NCBI GenBank assembly: GCA_965153455.1
Contig: OZ234499.1
Location: 8,070,515-8,134,514, forward strand
DNA length: 64,000 nucleotides
Reading direction: 5' to 3'
Source: Sphagnum compactum
Taxonomy: Eukaryota; Bryophyta; Sphagnopsida; Sphagnales
Within the stretch, counting starts at the first letter, position 1. Each line of letters opens with the position of its first letter. The position numbers and the translations under genes are program-made. Under the pieces are notes generated by a model. The model was not told the DNA's origin and searched no databases. It saw only the letters and a program-made list of their open reading frames with translations. Shown here one piece after another: positions 12,751 to 25,865 of the stretch.

Positions 12751-15700
12751 GGTGATTTCTTTGAGTGATTTCTAGCAATGGAAGGAGGATTCGAAACTCT
12801 TGTTCCCTCTTGGATGCACATAACAATTGTAATACCCTCAAAAAGAAGAGTGATTCTTTTTTGATATTGATCTCTACATCCTAGACCAAAAGCAAAGCTC
12901 CAAATCCTTTCCAGCCAATGTTATATTTTCTAATCTATCCTATAAGATCATTGCAATATTGTCAAGTCTTGTGCTCCTTAGGTGAAATGAAATTTGAACT
13001 AAAGTGTTAATGGTTTTGTGCTAAACATATTTTCATGATAACTAGCCAACTATGTAGTTGGGCTTTGGCAGGGTGCATTGTATCAAAATGGATGTCACGT
13101 TCATTGTTGTTATAAGTGACGAAATGGATTTGAAGATCATATGATAATTATATGGAAGCTTTTGTGGTTTGAATTCAAATATGTGTGGTAGTATATATGT
13201 GCAATGTAATGCATTAAACATTTGTGCAATTTGAAACGGTCACATACTTTTTTGGACTTTTAAATTTGCAAATCTATTGTATAGTAAGTAAACTTGAACT
13301 TTGATTTCAATGAAATTATTTAAAATTTCCAATCATTTGAGTTGATTGAACATGTTGTATATGACATTTGAAAATCAATATTTTCAAAAGAAACAAAATT
13401 CAAATATGCATTCTAACATTAAATATCTTTAAAAGTCCATATTGAACATGAACCAAAAAATATAAGATAAATTTTAAACAATATATTTGTATTATCAAGA
13501 TTGAAAAATGGTTTCAAATCATGAAAAAAACATTCAGTCATTCCTTATGGTGGACTACATCATAGATTCCAATGTGCCTTAACATGTCATGTGTTATCAT
13601 GTGTCGTGTTTCATTATGCATAAAATCGGGTTTCCTTTTTAGTCCATGTAATAACATTTTCATTCTTTGAATAAATTAATGAATGTACACATTGTGTTCA
13701 TATATGAACATTGATTTAATCTAGTTTTTGAGTTTCATTAGTCATTTTATGGGGGCACACATTATAATATATGTTTCTGTCAATCATTTCAACCACTTTC
13801 ACAATACCACAATACCTACGCAAATTTGACATTAATCATATTATTTTCCAAAAAAAAATAATTTATAGAAAATATATATTTTGAAAGAAAACAAAGATTA
13901 TGATGAAAAATTTGGAATATATCATTTGTTGAAATGGAATTCCAAAAATAAATTGATTATTCAACAAATATGTGTTAAATTGGCCAAGGTACCTATAATT
14001 GTCAAACTAACATGTTAGATGCCATTCCCATACCCTAAATCCTATGATAAGTGAATTGTTGGACCTAAGGTAACCTATTGGTTAACATTTAAATCTCACA
14101 ATGCTCCTATTATTGTACAAATATGCTTTTTTCTAACAACTAGTCTTGTATATTGATAATGTCCAATATCCACCTACATGTATTGAACCCTCATAATTTA
14201 ATCCATTGATCAATATCATACATTGTGTTGTAAACAAATTGTTGGGATTATGGTAGCCTATATTTGATGTATTGGCATTAATGTCACCATTTAGCACCAC
14301 ATGGTTCCCCCCATTGTGAACAATTATTGTCGATTATATTATTCAATTTTGATTCTATCATCCTCTTTGAGAGTGTTTTTAAAACATGTGTGTGACATGA
14401 AACCTTCCAAATTTTTAATGATTACCCCATGAATCTTTTAATATGCCTTCTTTGAACAACCAAAATCAATTTTTTTTCATGTTCAACATCTAGCTAAATT
14501 TATTAAATGGTCACAATTTAATGTGTCGTTGTAGCAACTTTTGATGTAATTTAATTGATTTCTTGGAAATAAGTTTACATTTAAAGTTGTTCTCTTTTGA
14601 ACAATTGGATCAATATATTTGTCTAAATTCACTTCGCCACATGTGGATTGGCTACATGATGAATCCGGTTTTACCACTAAGTGCTATAGTTATATTGCAA
14701 GAAACAACCAATGTTCATCCTTGTTTCAAACTTTTTTTGATTCCCAAACTAGATATGAAATTAATGAATGTTTTATTTTTTTGGAAACTCCATTCCTAAC
14801 TAAAAAGCAAAAAGTTTTAAAGTTTAAGGTAAAAATGGATATCATTGTGCCTTTTCAATAATTTTTTGGTCAAAGAATTTTCTCTTAGCTTGAATTGTGA
14901 ATTTTTGTATTAGTTAATCATACATTAATTTATGACTAAACATGTGATTTTAGGGATTCTTTTATATCCAACTATTTATTTTCGTACTTTTTGCATGGAT
15001 AATATGTTAAACATAAAATTAACCTATCCTAACAACTTCAACCTAGGCCACTCCCCCCTTGAGGACATCCAAAGGGGTGTCACAGTAGAAATTTAACCCC
15101 CTCTCTCTTACACTTTCTTCTTCTTTGAACATAATTCTCTTATTACTACTTTGTCTACACCACACAACAATCCTTTTCCTATTCAAGGTATTAACCTCTT
15201 ACTTTTGCGATATCAAATTAAACCCTAATATGGTAAACCACAATTCACTATGACTAACATCCTTCTTCTTCTTTATACCTCCTTTTACGCAAAATATATG
15301 TTTCCTACCTTGTTTGAGCTAGACAACAGTTACCCATCCTATTTTTATACCACATTTTCCTTTTGTTATAACAAATCACAACCCTAAAACCAACAATTTC
15401 ATAACCAAAACCTCCCACATACAAGCTCATTTATCAAAAAAAAAAAAAAAATCACACAAAAAGAAATAGTTACATGGGTTGTTCAATCTAGTCCTTAGAG
15501 TGAATCTCCTTTACACCAAGCTCCTACCTTGTTTGAAATAATACTATCCTATCTATCAACAACCTTTTCTTTCTCACCTGCCTTTACGCACAACCTTGTT
15601 AATCACAGAAAACCTTCACATTACTTGAGACTAAGCTCTTCCTATCTTTTTCTACCTTCCTCTAAGGGGTAGACGTTTATTCACCTCCTAAGTCAGCCCC

Positions 15701-18109
15701 TTCTTACACCTATTCATCCTGCTTTTCTACCAAGCCTATCTTAAGATCCATGTACCTTTCCACCCTCGCCCTTGAGTAGAGTGCCCACCAAAACCACCTT
15801 GAGCAGCTGCCAGCACCACCACTAATGGTTCCACCTCCAAATCCTCTTGTTATTGGGCTAAATGTGCTTGGTCAGCCCAACCTTTCATGATGTAGCAACC
15901 TCCTCCTACGTGTGTACCTCCTGAAGACATACCTAGTCTTCAAAGCCCTCACATTATTCATCATCAACCTTCACTCCCTTCCCACTACCTCACACCCCAC
16001 TCATCATTCAGAAGAATGAAAGTGGTCAACAAGTTGTAGGAAGAAAGAAAGTTGTTATTTTACCCTAACCTTAATATCTAACATTTTTCTAAAAACCTTA
16101 ACCGCCATATTTACAACCCCTTATTCAAGAGGCTTATTCGGTTGAAGCTAGGACAAAATTACCCTGTCTTAACCTAATCCAATGACCTTATCCCCCCCCC
16201 ACCCCCTCCACCTTATGTTACCCAAGCTACCAATCCCTAACAGTTCATCTTGGATAAGATCCTCCTATTACAATACTTCCACTAATTAATCTAACCCAGT
16301 TCAGGTTAAGCTTAGGTAGGCCAACTAACAAAGTTTTGGGGTTTTAACCAACATAATCTATAAAAATAGGTTTTTCGGATGTCTTCCCCCAGATTTGTTA
16401 TTTTGATAAATGCATGAAGAATATAACACATATGAGATCCTATGGACTTATAAAAAGTTCTAGTATGTGTAATTTGAATTAAGATAATATGGAATGGATT
16501 TAGAAAGAGTTTTGGACATCACATCCTTATAACTGTTTGTGAGTCAAGATGACAAAGTTAGTGTGATTTTTGTTAGTAGTTTGTTTGGTTTATAATGTTA
16601 TTGAAAAATAATTTTGTCTTTTAGGAAACGTTGAAGGAAAAGGCCATTGCACCTTTTTCAAAATGGGAGAAAAAATTGTTTAAGATTATATTTGATCCAT
16701 GGTTCAAGGTTTGGGACACACTTCAACATCAATGCCTTTTAATGCATGGAACATCAACTTTGGTTTATGAACTTCTAAATGTTAGAAAAGATTTATTGTG
16801 ATCCATGAGATGATTGTAAGCTTTTGGTACCAATCCCTTGAATTCATTTCCCCTATTCCTTTATGGATAACAATCACCTTTTGTGATGTTGTCTTTATTT
16901 GAAGTCATCTAGTTTCGTAACTTTGCATATATGTTGTCCTGCAAAATCTGTTCAATAATGGAAAATGAGCTTGGGTTTTTTGTACTTTTGTATTAAAACA
17001 AGATTTGCTAATCAAAACCAAACTATATTAGCATTAGGGTTTACATTTGGTGGCAAAAGCTATGGAGTTGGTTAACCATTTATACCTACAACAAAAAAAC
17101 CATGTGAAGTGAGAAATGTAAAGTTTAAATTTTGAACAACCATAAGCATAAGAAATGAATCATAGTGAAAACCTGGGAATAAGTAGATATACAAATCACC
17201 ATTTGACTTACCAAAAATTGATATTGTTGTAGGAGGTAAGCTTTTGGGCTTGGTTTCATCCTTGGTTGCATTTAACATCTAGCAACCAATGGGTCCTCAC
17301 AATTGCATCTTTATGATTGTAACTAATTTTTTGATGTTATTGTAAGTTACCTTTTGCCAACAGTGCATCAAAATAATGACGATCCTTAACATATACACAT
17401 TTGATAGCTAAAAAGTTTGGGGAATTTGAGAACATAAAATAGAAAGAAAATTGTATATAGGTTTCCCACCTTTCAACTAAAATAATTACATGGGGGTTGT
17501 TATTATAAGCCCTAAAGCATTTAAATTTGTTTTTATCATGCACAAATGCAATAGAATATTTGTGCTTCTATTGTAATTATAAAAAAAATTAGCATCATGT
17601 GTTGTTTCCACTTAATTTTGCTTATTTATGAACATGTAAGTGGTGATAGCAATGAAAGATGGACTGGTCATAGATTGTGATATTATTGAGAACATTTGGG
17701 ACCATGCTATGAAATAAGCCTTGCATCTCTATGGAATGATTCTATTAATGAATGGTTACAAATAGAAAACCTGCCAACAAAATGAATAATTGAATTATCA
17801 CTTTTAAGGTTTGAAACTTTGGGGCAAGTTATGAGTGGTATGGGGATGTGCTTTTGGAGTCATGGAAGTTGATTAATTCTCTAATAACATATTTTGAGAG
17901 ATAAGTGGTGGGTGCCAAAATTGAGTGGTTTGTAAAAAGTTGCATATGGATTACTTTAATATCGGGGTGTGTGAAAATGGATTCTTCAAGTGGTGGGTTT
18001 AGAATGTTTCCCATATATATCCTCCCATATTTCCTCATTTGCCTGCAAATGATTTCTAATCAATGGGGTGACAAATCTAGCTCAAAAAAAAAAGTTATTT
18101 TGAACAAAT

Positions 18110-18990
18110 CAACAAGATTACACACCCTTTCTTTTTACATTCACATTTTCCCCCACCCCAAAACCAAAATATAAATATAAATTCGACACCACATTTCAAA
18201 TGTTAAAAGAAATTAGATTTGAAAATATTTATTCAACCAATAACCCCAAATGAACAACATTATAACTTTTATTTTTTGACATTCTTCCTCTACCTTTGAA
18301 AGCCTCAACATATTTTAAATTCATTTTTTTTCCAACCAAAAATTTCAAATCCACAAGATTATAAACCTATCACATTACATTTTCCTTTCTTTTTTCTTCC
18401 AAACTTGAAAATAACTAGACATTCCACATATGTTAGAAGAAAAAAAAAACACACCCCACACTTGAGATTTCAAAAAAAACACACAAATAAAAGTTATGAA
18501 CCTCCCTCTTTTCAATTCTTTCTTCACTTTTCCCTTTTTTCCCCCCAAAATCAAACACCACTTACACACAAAAATTTGAAATCCACAATACGTTTAGATT
18601 TGAAAAAAAAATTCAATCAAGAACCCCAAAATCAACAAAACTACAACCTCTTTCTTTGCATTCCCCTCTATTTTCTTCCAAACCAAAAAATCACAAATTC
18701 CACCACATTTTAGATCTCCAAATTGAAGAAAAATCAAACCTCCCACTTCTGTATTCTCCTCTCCTTCTCCTCTTCCAAAAATAAACACAATTCCACACAA
18801 AAGGCCACACTTTAAGTTTGAAAAGAAAAATTGCCAACCAAAAACCTAGAATAAACAAAATTACATCAAACAATTTCCTTTTCCTCATTCTCTTAACTTT
18901 CAAATAATATAAACAAACACAAATTCCAAAATCCACACCGCATTTTTGATTATTTGAATAGCACACAACACAATCAAAACTTACAAAAAC
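18110..18990. repeat. Degenerate tandem array, period roughly 110-160 bp
   Basis: The same phrases recur about seven times in order: a pyrimidine-rich block (TTTCTTT, CATTC, TTCTTCCAAAC), then CCAAAA, CAAATTCCAC or AAATCCAC, then TTTAGATTTGAAAA, then CAA(C/T)CAA and AACCCC. Copies are poorly conserved and the period drifts. The minus-strand frames are Phe/Leu/Lys-rich by-products of this composition. Confidence 0.55.
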
Positions 18991-20274
18991 AAAATTAAAA
19001 AAATAAAAATAAAATATTTCACCTCTCAAATAGAAAACCTAGTAAGACCTTTCACAACCTACTAGGAACCTTTTGTAACAACACATTTAAATTGTCACAA
19101 CTCGCACACCACACTTCAAATGTCCCTTCCCTTGAAGTCTAATGGTTGAGAGGTGTAGAATGCTTGAAAAAATTCTAAAAACATACCCAAAAAAATTCAC
19201 AACACAACGCACAAACAACATAAACACACAAACAAGAAAACACTATAAGCACACATGCCTCAACTTTCGAACATACTTTCGAACATAATCAATAGCAAAA
19301 CAAACTTGCCACCACCCCCACCTTATGCTCCAAATTGTTGCATATGAATCCTAACCTTAAACCCATATTAGAAAGCTTTCAATGTGAACACCAACACCCC
19401 AATAAGACCTCAACTACCCTAGTGTGAATGCTATTGTTTAATGCATCACTCCAACACCAATGTTAGATGTAATAGTGGTTCCTTGGCATGGCCTAACAAA
19501 CAAACACCTATTTTGAAGGTATAGATTGTTAGTACATAGCTAACCATAGTGGTCAAACTATGGGATGGTAATACAACGAATACCCATGTACATGGATACA
19601 TGTTTGTTGAATAATTAAATTTTTGGGAAGATTCCATGTTGAAAAATAGAATATTTCTGAATGCTCTAAAAGATTTTGTATTTTCCTTCACCAAATTTTA
19701 GTTTTTGAAAATTTTGTTTGGGTGAAAATTTCAACATTTTTACATATAAATGATGTAATTAGTGTTGGGACATGGGTAGATGTGTTCCTACTACACACCA
19801 TCATCCATCCTGCATGGTGGGTGCGGGTTCACTCTGGCCAAGATTTCAGATCTATCGAAGGTGATAAGGCCCATTAAGTGGCGAAAACAGTAGCCACAAA
19901 AATGGCTTGTTAATTAAGAACGATTAGGTTCACCGAAAGCTGAGCACAGAAGACTGACTTCTGGAATGAATGAATGAATGTTCAAGATTTCTGTCCATTT
20001 CGCTGAGTTCTGAGGGATTTGCGTCGACTCCTAATCCAACAATCCATCACGCGAGCAGTTAAAATCCTCATCCCGCTTTTCTTCATTCGTGCTTTCTCAT
20101 CAGTTGTCCTGTTCCTGGCCGACAACGCTGACATGTTGCCAAAAAAAGAAACAAGAAAAAAGAAAAAACCCCACCAAATATAAAAGGTGGCATTATCTTG
20201 ACCCTTCCTAATGCCAGCTCAGAAAATAGACTTAAAAACCACGGCCCAGATTTCACGTTTGCGCGTGCTCCCAA

Positions 20275-20280
20275 CACGTG
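20275..20280. promoter_or_regulatory. G-box CACGTG upstream of the DGAT3-like gene
   Basis: A perfect palindromic G-box lies about 710 bases before the start codon at 20990. Another ACGTG core follows at about 20295. G-boxes are bound by plant bZIP and bHLH factors and paired ACGT cores often act in abscisic-acid responses. Use in this promoter is inferred. Confidence 0.35.
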
Positions 20281-20989
20281 ACACGGGAAAAAAACGTGGG
20301 GCATGGTGTTGACGCTTCCTTGTACACGCGCCTCAATTGTCATTGGACGAAAAAATAAAATTTTCTTTATTTACGAATGAGAAAGAGGCACGTCAGCCTT
20401 CGGGTAGCATGCAGGGCAGGGAGGGGAGGTCGATGGTCGTACTCCTTGGCCGTCACTTGCAACAAGTCAGTTCACGATCGCGTTACGCAAAGCTGTCGCG
20501 AACGAACGACGCTTTCAACCACGGCGGCCAAGCCCTTGCAGTTGTAGACCCAGCGCACCAACTGAATTCCTTTCTTTGGATTGTGAAATTGCGTCTTCGA
20601 TTCTTTGATTCTTCGATTCTTGAGCATTGGGCACTCCAGTTTTTCTCTTATGCGATCGCTGTTTTTTTAACATTTTTTTTCCCACCCTTCCCGTTTTTTT
20701 TTTTCTTGGGGCTTTTGTTTGGGTGCAAGTCACTGTTCGATTGTCTCTTCTTCCCGTCGTCTCCCTTCTAAGCAATTCATTCGTTTTCCTCTTCGAGAGG
20801 AATCGCGAAGCCAGTCGTCGTGTTTTATATAGAACTCGTGAAGTCGTCGTGTTTTGTTTGAACTCGCGAGGTCGTCGCGAGGTCGTTGAGTTTCGTGTGA
20901 AATTGCGAGGTCGTTCGGGTTTTCGATTGGGGTTTCTGAGATTAGTGTGCGTGTTTTTGTCTTCGCCGTCGTCGTCTATCTAGGGGAAA

Positions 20990-22432
20990 ATGGAGGCCTT
21001 GGTTGGAGTAGTATGCAGGGGCGGGCTTGCCTGCTCCTCTTCTTCCTTCGCAACTGAAGTCTGTTTCGATAAATTGGATCGGGAGTCCTTGTCTGTTCGC
21101 TGTGATGGGAAGAAGCAGGAATTTGGGAAGTCGCTGCGGTTGAGGAAGAGCGTAGTAGGAAAAAAGAATTTGTTTCCAAGCAACTCTTTTCAGCCGCCGC
21201 TGTTTGTCGATCGAAGCCACGAGCAGTTTTACAGCTTGCATGTTGTTTGCGGGAAGAAAGAGGAGAAGCTCGCGAAGATCGACAAGCTTCGAGAGATGTT
21301 AAGAACCGTAAGGCGTTATTTGCAGCCGCTCCAAGGCTTGAGTTCACAGCATTCCTTAGCCGTGACGGATGGGGAGTCAGAAGTATCAGCAGGCGGCTCC
21401 TTGTCCAATCCTGTAAGATTCTCAACGTCGTAGATTGTAACGTATTTTGCTAGAGTTCGGCATTTCTGTGCTTGCTCGTTGCTGTTGGAATTTAATCCAA
21501 ATTTGTTTTCAAAGTGCCTGATTTTGCTGGTGCATGTAGAATTAGCTTCCGAAATGAAAGCCATCAAGATTGTATGTCATCTGTAATTCATGATGGATTT
21601 TTTTCTGCTGCAGGCTCCGATCGAGGCCGCTCTGAAGCAGCTTGCAGACATTGAAGCAGAGATAGGAGCACTCCAGGTCAAGTCGAGGAAGAAAAAGGGT
21701 GCCTCGTCCTCATCATCCAGCTCCTCGTCTTCCTCGTCCGAGTCAAGTGAGAGTGATCCAGGAATGGACATGAGGACTTTGCGCAAGAGCAAACCTGGAC
21801 TCAAGGATTTGACAGTCCCCCTAAGTCGTGCAAAGCAGGAGGGCCCTGGGGTTCTGGGGACTGCTGTTCTCCCTGCAGTGCCATTAGCAGCTCAGCAGGT
21901 TTTAGCTAGCTCTGTCATTATCCCTTTCCAAGAGGAAGAAGAGCCTGAAATTGTAGCCCAGATAAGAGCATTATGCAATTCTGCAAATGTTGGGAGAGGA
22001 TCTGTTACCCTCGAAAGAAGGGGGTCTCCCAGAGTTCAAGTCATACCCGACGCTCCATCTCCTCCTGCATGGTCCTCTCTTCCACCTGCAGAAACTAGAC
22101 AAGTTGAGATGACTGGAAACATTGAAGTCTGCATGGGAAAAAAATGTAAAAGAGGTGGAGCTCAACAACTTCTGGAATCCTTCCAAGAGAATATTCCAGA
22201 GGCTGCTAACATATCAGTAACCTCTTGCAAGTGCATGGGCAAGTGTAAAACTGCAGCAAACATCCGGGTTCAAAAGGATGAAGCAGAGCCACAGCTCCAT
22301 AGCCATGTTTTGCAGGAGGATGTTGGCACACTGCTGGAACTGCACTTTGGATTGGTGAACACTCCTAGCACTCAAAGACCAGTCTTCCAGCCGGAGCTTG
22401 CCAAGATCAATTCTTCAAGTGCTGTAGTATAG
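20990..22432 (+). CDS. DGAT3: DGAT3-like soluble protein with thioredoxin-like [2Fe-2S] domain
   Basis: Two exons, 20990-21412 and 21614-22432, joined by a phase-0 GT-AG intron (CT|GTAAGA ... TGCAG|GC), give 413 residues. The N-terminus (MEALVGVVCRGG) is Ser/Cys-rich and could be a plastid transit peptide. A short amphipathic, Glu/Leu/Ala-rich segment (about 142-162) precedes a Lys-rich stretch and an uninterrupted run of 12 serines (172-183) followed by ESSESD. The C-terminal domain has C314-x4-C319 (CMGKKC) and CKCMGKC (C346, C348, C352), the cysteine pattern of thioredoxin-like [2Fe-2S] ferredoxins. This order, Ser tract then CMGxKCKR then CKCMGKC, matches plant DGAT3, described as a soluble acyl-CoA:diacylglycerol acyltransferase that also carries an Fe-S cluster. 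The cluster call is strong; the acyltransferase activity is by family only. The stop is TAG. Confidence 0.85.
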
Positions 22433-24746
22433 ATTTCTTCATGTACATTATGTGATTTGGTTTCTGGACAGTGTACTCCGGGGGTGAATGATAGCTTCTA
22501 TTCTGATTTCATGAACCATGAAACAATGGGTTTAATTTTTCCACTGATGTGGCTTAGTGTTTGTTTTAGGTCTCTTGGAATTGGTGGAAGAAACAACCCT
22601 TTTCAGCCATGATTTTTCTAGCTTGACCACTTGGTTTCCTATAGCTTTAATATGCCAAAGGCATCCCTCTGTAGTAGTTGAAAGCTGTTTCTGGATTGTA
22701 ACAGAACTGTCTTCAGCTGATCTTTGTTGCCAAGCAGGAACAATGGGAATGAATGTAGAGCTTCAAATGGCTGCTGCTATGTTCATTGAAGTTTGGAACC
22801 TTCCAAAGAGCTACATGAGCAAAGGGCTGGACAAATGTATTCTTGAAACATGGAGCAGTGGTAAAGCTCTTTCAACCCACAAATTGCACAGATCTGTGGC
22901 ATGCTCTAATGTGCAGTCAGAATGTCTTAACAAAATGTGTGATTAGGAAGGGATTTGTCCTTGTGAAGGTAGGAAATTTGCAAGTGCTTGTGGGGTTTCT
23001 CTTTAGAATTTTTTTTTCCTTATATGTGGGTTGTCCAGCATCTCATCAGTTTGAGGATAGTGGACTCAATACAGACGATTGGAAACTTGACACTTAAGAA
23101 TTGACAGAAGTGGATGGCTTCCTTACTGAAGTTGATGATATAGAGATATGTTGTGTCAAAGGAGTAGGGTAGAACTGACCATCACCCAACACCTTCCAAA
23201 CTTTTCCTCATTTCTTAGCCAAATTGGGTGATTTTTTGTGTCATTGGATGTGCAATCTGGAGGCATACAAAACGTTCTTTGAGCGCCAGAAGTAAAGGAT
23301 CAATGCAGAAAGCACAGGAAGAGGATGAGTGATAGTTTGCTTCAAAAATTTTGAAAACAGAACTCGTGACCACTCTCTAGTTCTAGCACCTTATCTTTTG
23401 AGTGCTAGTTTGTTTCAAATTTTTTGAAAAAATAACTCTAGACCCCTCTCTAGTTCTAGCCTCTCATCTTCAAGTGATTTAAAACCTGATGGCTGCACCA
23501 ACTAGGGCTTTACAAAACTTCTTTGTCTTCCAGAGATATGCAATGATCAAAGATTTTAAGCTGGAAATCCTAATCTATTTTGATTCACCAAACATTGAAC
23601 CCCCTTACACCAAACATCCCATATCTTCCCCATTACTTTATCGAATTGAGCAATTTTTGAAGAGCTACAGAATAGTCTTTGAGCTTCAGATGCGAAGGAA
23701 CAATGTGTGAGGATTTGACCTCCGTTGAGTTCTAAAGTGTTCACTCATCAGCCTATCTGCCCTACTATTCTTTGTTTTGTTGTGCATGATTGGTAACAGT
23801 TGAAGGTTATACGAATGCCTCAAACCCTGCATTTCAAGCTTGAATTTCATCACCTTAGCTTGAAGTGTTTCGAAGTAACTTCATCAATAGTGTGTCTATG
23901 AAATAGCAATATACACATAATGCAGGAGCATACAAAGAGGATATCTGAAGTGGTCAACACATTTTACCCAAATGCAAGGAACCGCATTTGGTTGGTCAGA
24001 GTGCTGTGATTTTGGGGCTTGTATAATGTGTGTGCAGGCTTGTGACATCTTTGATAGTGCAGATGATTGCAATGGCATGTGGAGACAGACCCTGTCACTC
24101 TCTCAATACCAGCAACTGGACAGGTACTTGAATGTGCAACTAGCAGGAAGATCATAACTTTGATATTGCAGTACCAAAGGGATTATGAAAAATTTGCAAG
24201 AACCTCAACTTGCACTGGCTGCATACATTGTTGTGTGTTCTGAAAGGGAGCTTGTGAAAACATACAATTGCACCAGTTTGGGAATTTTTCTTTTTGTGTT
24301 GGTTAGTAAAGTTGTATTAGAGTTCAATTGGGTATAGCAGGCCTCAATCAAAAGACCGTTGAGAAATTAATTTCATAGAAATCACTGGATTTCAAATTAC
24401 TTAGGTAGTAAAGATTATTAAAGGATGCTTGGATTGTTATGAATGATTGACATTTTCGCTTCAGCTTGTTATGCATGTTATCGCACAAAATTGAAAAAGA
24501 AAAAACACTTCATGGGTTGCCAAACAAAATGACACAAATGAGTCTATGGGTTTGATGGAATGAGCATATTGGGTAAACTGCCCTGACAAAAGCAATCGAT
24601 CACAGAAACAGCTGTGGGACTACTTGAAGAACTTGTTGAAAACATTGGGAACATTAATGGGAACAATTGTGGGAAACTTCAAGGTGTCTTATTTGAGATT
24701 GTCTTTCTCTTGTGACTTAAATGCGGTTTGCTTATGGACTGTGAAC
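22433..24746. other. 3' flank of the DGAT3-like gene and spacer
   Basis: The first few hundred bases are presumably 3' untranslated sequence. Short plus-strand frames follow, but none looks like a known protein. A 73-bp tandem duplication at 23333-23476 is listed separately. The rest is unremarkable single-copy-looking DNA up to the minisatellite. Confidence 0.5.
23333..23476. repeat. Tandem duplication, 73 bp x 2
   Basis: Copies are 23333-23405 and 23406-23476. Both begin TAGTTTG and share CTCTCTAGTTCTAGC and a CATCTT/TATCTT end. They differ by about a dozen substitutions and small indels. Confidence 0.85.
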
Positions 24747-25717
24747 CAATGTGGGATGTGATAAGATATCCTATTGGGAACGTGAGCAATTTGGGATGGA
24801 AAAATGTGGGATTTGATAGTCCATTCCAGTGGGGATGTGAGCAATGTGGGATTTGATAGTCCATTCCAGTGGGGATGTGAGCAATGTGGGATTTGGTAAG
24901 TCCAGCCATTGGGAACGTGAACAAAGTTGGGATTTGCTAGTCCACCTATTGGAAATAGGAGCCAATATAGGTTTTAAGAAGTCCACCTATTGGGAATGTA
25001 AGCGCCTTGGGTTTTGATGGTCCTGCTATTGGGAGCATGAGCAATGTTCAATTTCATCATCCAAGTGGGAACGTGAGCAATGTGTGATTCATACATACAC
25101 CAAGTGGGCGGAGGGTGAGCCAATGTTGGATTTGATAAGTTGTCCTATTGGGAACGAGAGAAGAGTGAGATTTGAAGCTCCACCTCTTGGGAACATGAAC
25201 AATTGCGGATTTAAAATAATTCACTTATTGGGAACATGAGCACTGTGGGATTTAATAGTCCACCTATAGGGAACTTTGAGGAATGTGACATTGGATAGTC
25301 CACCAATTGGGAATGAGAGCATGGTGGGATTTGAAAGTCCACATGTTGGGAACGTGAGCCAATGTGGGATTTGATAAGTCCACCAATTGGAAACATGAGC
25401 CAATGTGTGGGATTTGATAGTCCACATATTGGGAACGTGAGCCAATGTGGGATTTGATAAGTCCACCAATTGGAAACATGAGCCAATGTGTGATTTGATA
25501 GTCCACATATTGGGAACGTCAGCCAATGTGGGATTTGATAAGTCCGCCTGTTGGGAACATGAGCACTGTGGGATTTAATAGTCCACCTACAGGGAATTTG
25601 AGGAATGTGGGATTTTATAGTCCACCTATTGGGAACGCGAACAATGTGGGATATAATAGTCCGCCTATTGGGAACGTGAGCACTGTGGGATTTGGTAGTC
25701 CACCTATTGGGAACGTT
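24747..25717. repeat. Minisatellite, 36-43 bp (one 55-bp copy), about 24 copies
   Basis: Each unit runs approximately CAATGTGGGATTTGATA, then AGTCCACC, then TATTGGGAACGTGAG. The oldest-looking copies are at the left end (24747-25150) and the most regular at the right. In the last five copies the unit is 39 bp, so 25526-25717 stays open on the plus strand as a 13-residue peptide repeat (VGFxSPPIGN). Longer copies break that frame, and minus-strand frames across the array are equally open. I therefore treat it as non-coding. A two-unit block at about 25242-25281 reappears at 25561-25600, showing higher-order duplication. Confidence 0.95.
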
Positions 25718-25865
25718 TAGGGTTTTGGGTTTAGCCGCACGCCCGATTATGGACGTCGAGACTTCAAAGCGAGCTCACAGATGAGTACTCTCCTCAGATG
25801 CTTAAGACTACACAGCTCGGGCATGGCAGCGAGCAAGCACGTTTCGATCGATCCATGTTTTCTGG

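Larger units (their letters stand above)
11824..19990. other. Gene-free AT-rich spacer
   Basis: No gene recognised. Bases 12490-12750 belong to a dispersed repeat that recurs at 29040-29280. From 12.8 to 15.0 kb the DNA is AT-rich and featureless. From 15.0 to 16.3 kb it is unusually C- and T-rich on the plus strand, with many ACCT steps but no open frame. From 16.3 to 18.1 kb it is AT-rich again. The stretch 18110-18990 is a degenerate tandem array, listed separately. Confidence 0.6.

Noticed and set aside
18405-19029. Frames on both strands of 100-112 codons
   Set aside because: Products of the degenerate A/C-rich tandem array.
20337-20983. Plus-strand frames of 118-144 codons just before the DGAT3-like gene
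   Set aside because: Promoter and leader DNA rich in T-runs; they contain no domain and overlap one another in different frames.
25211-25526. Three minus-strand frames of 80-101 codons with Trp/Pro repeats
   Set aside because: All three frames are open simply because the minisatellite unit lacks stops; no start context or homology.
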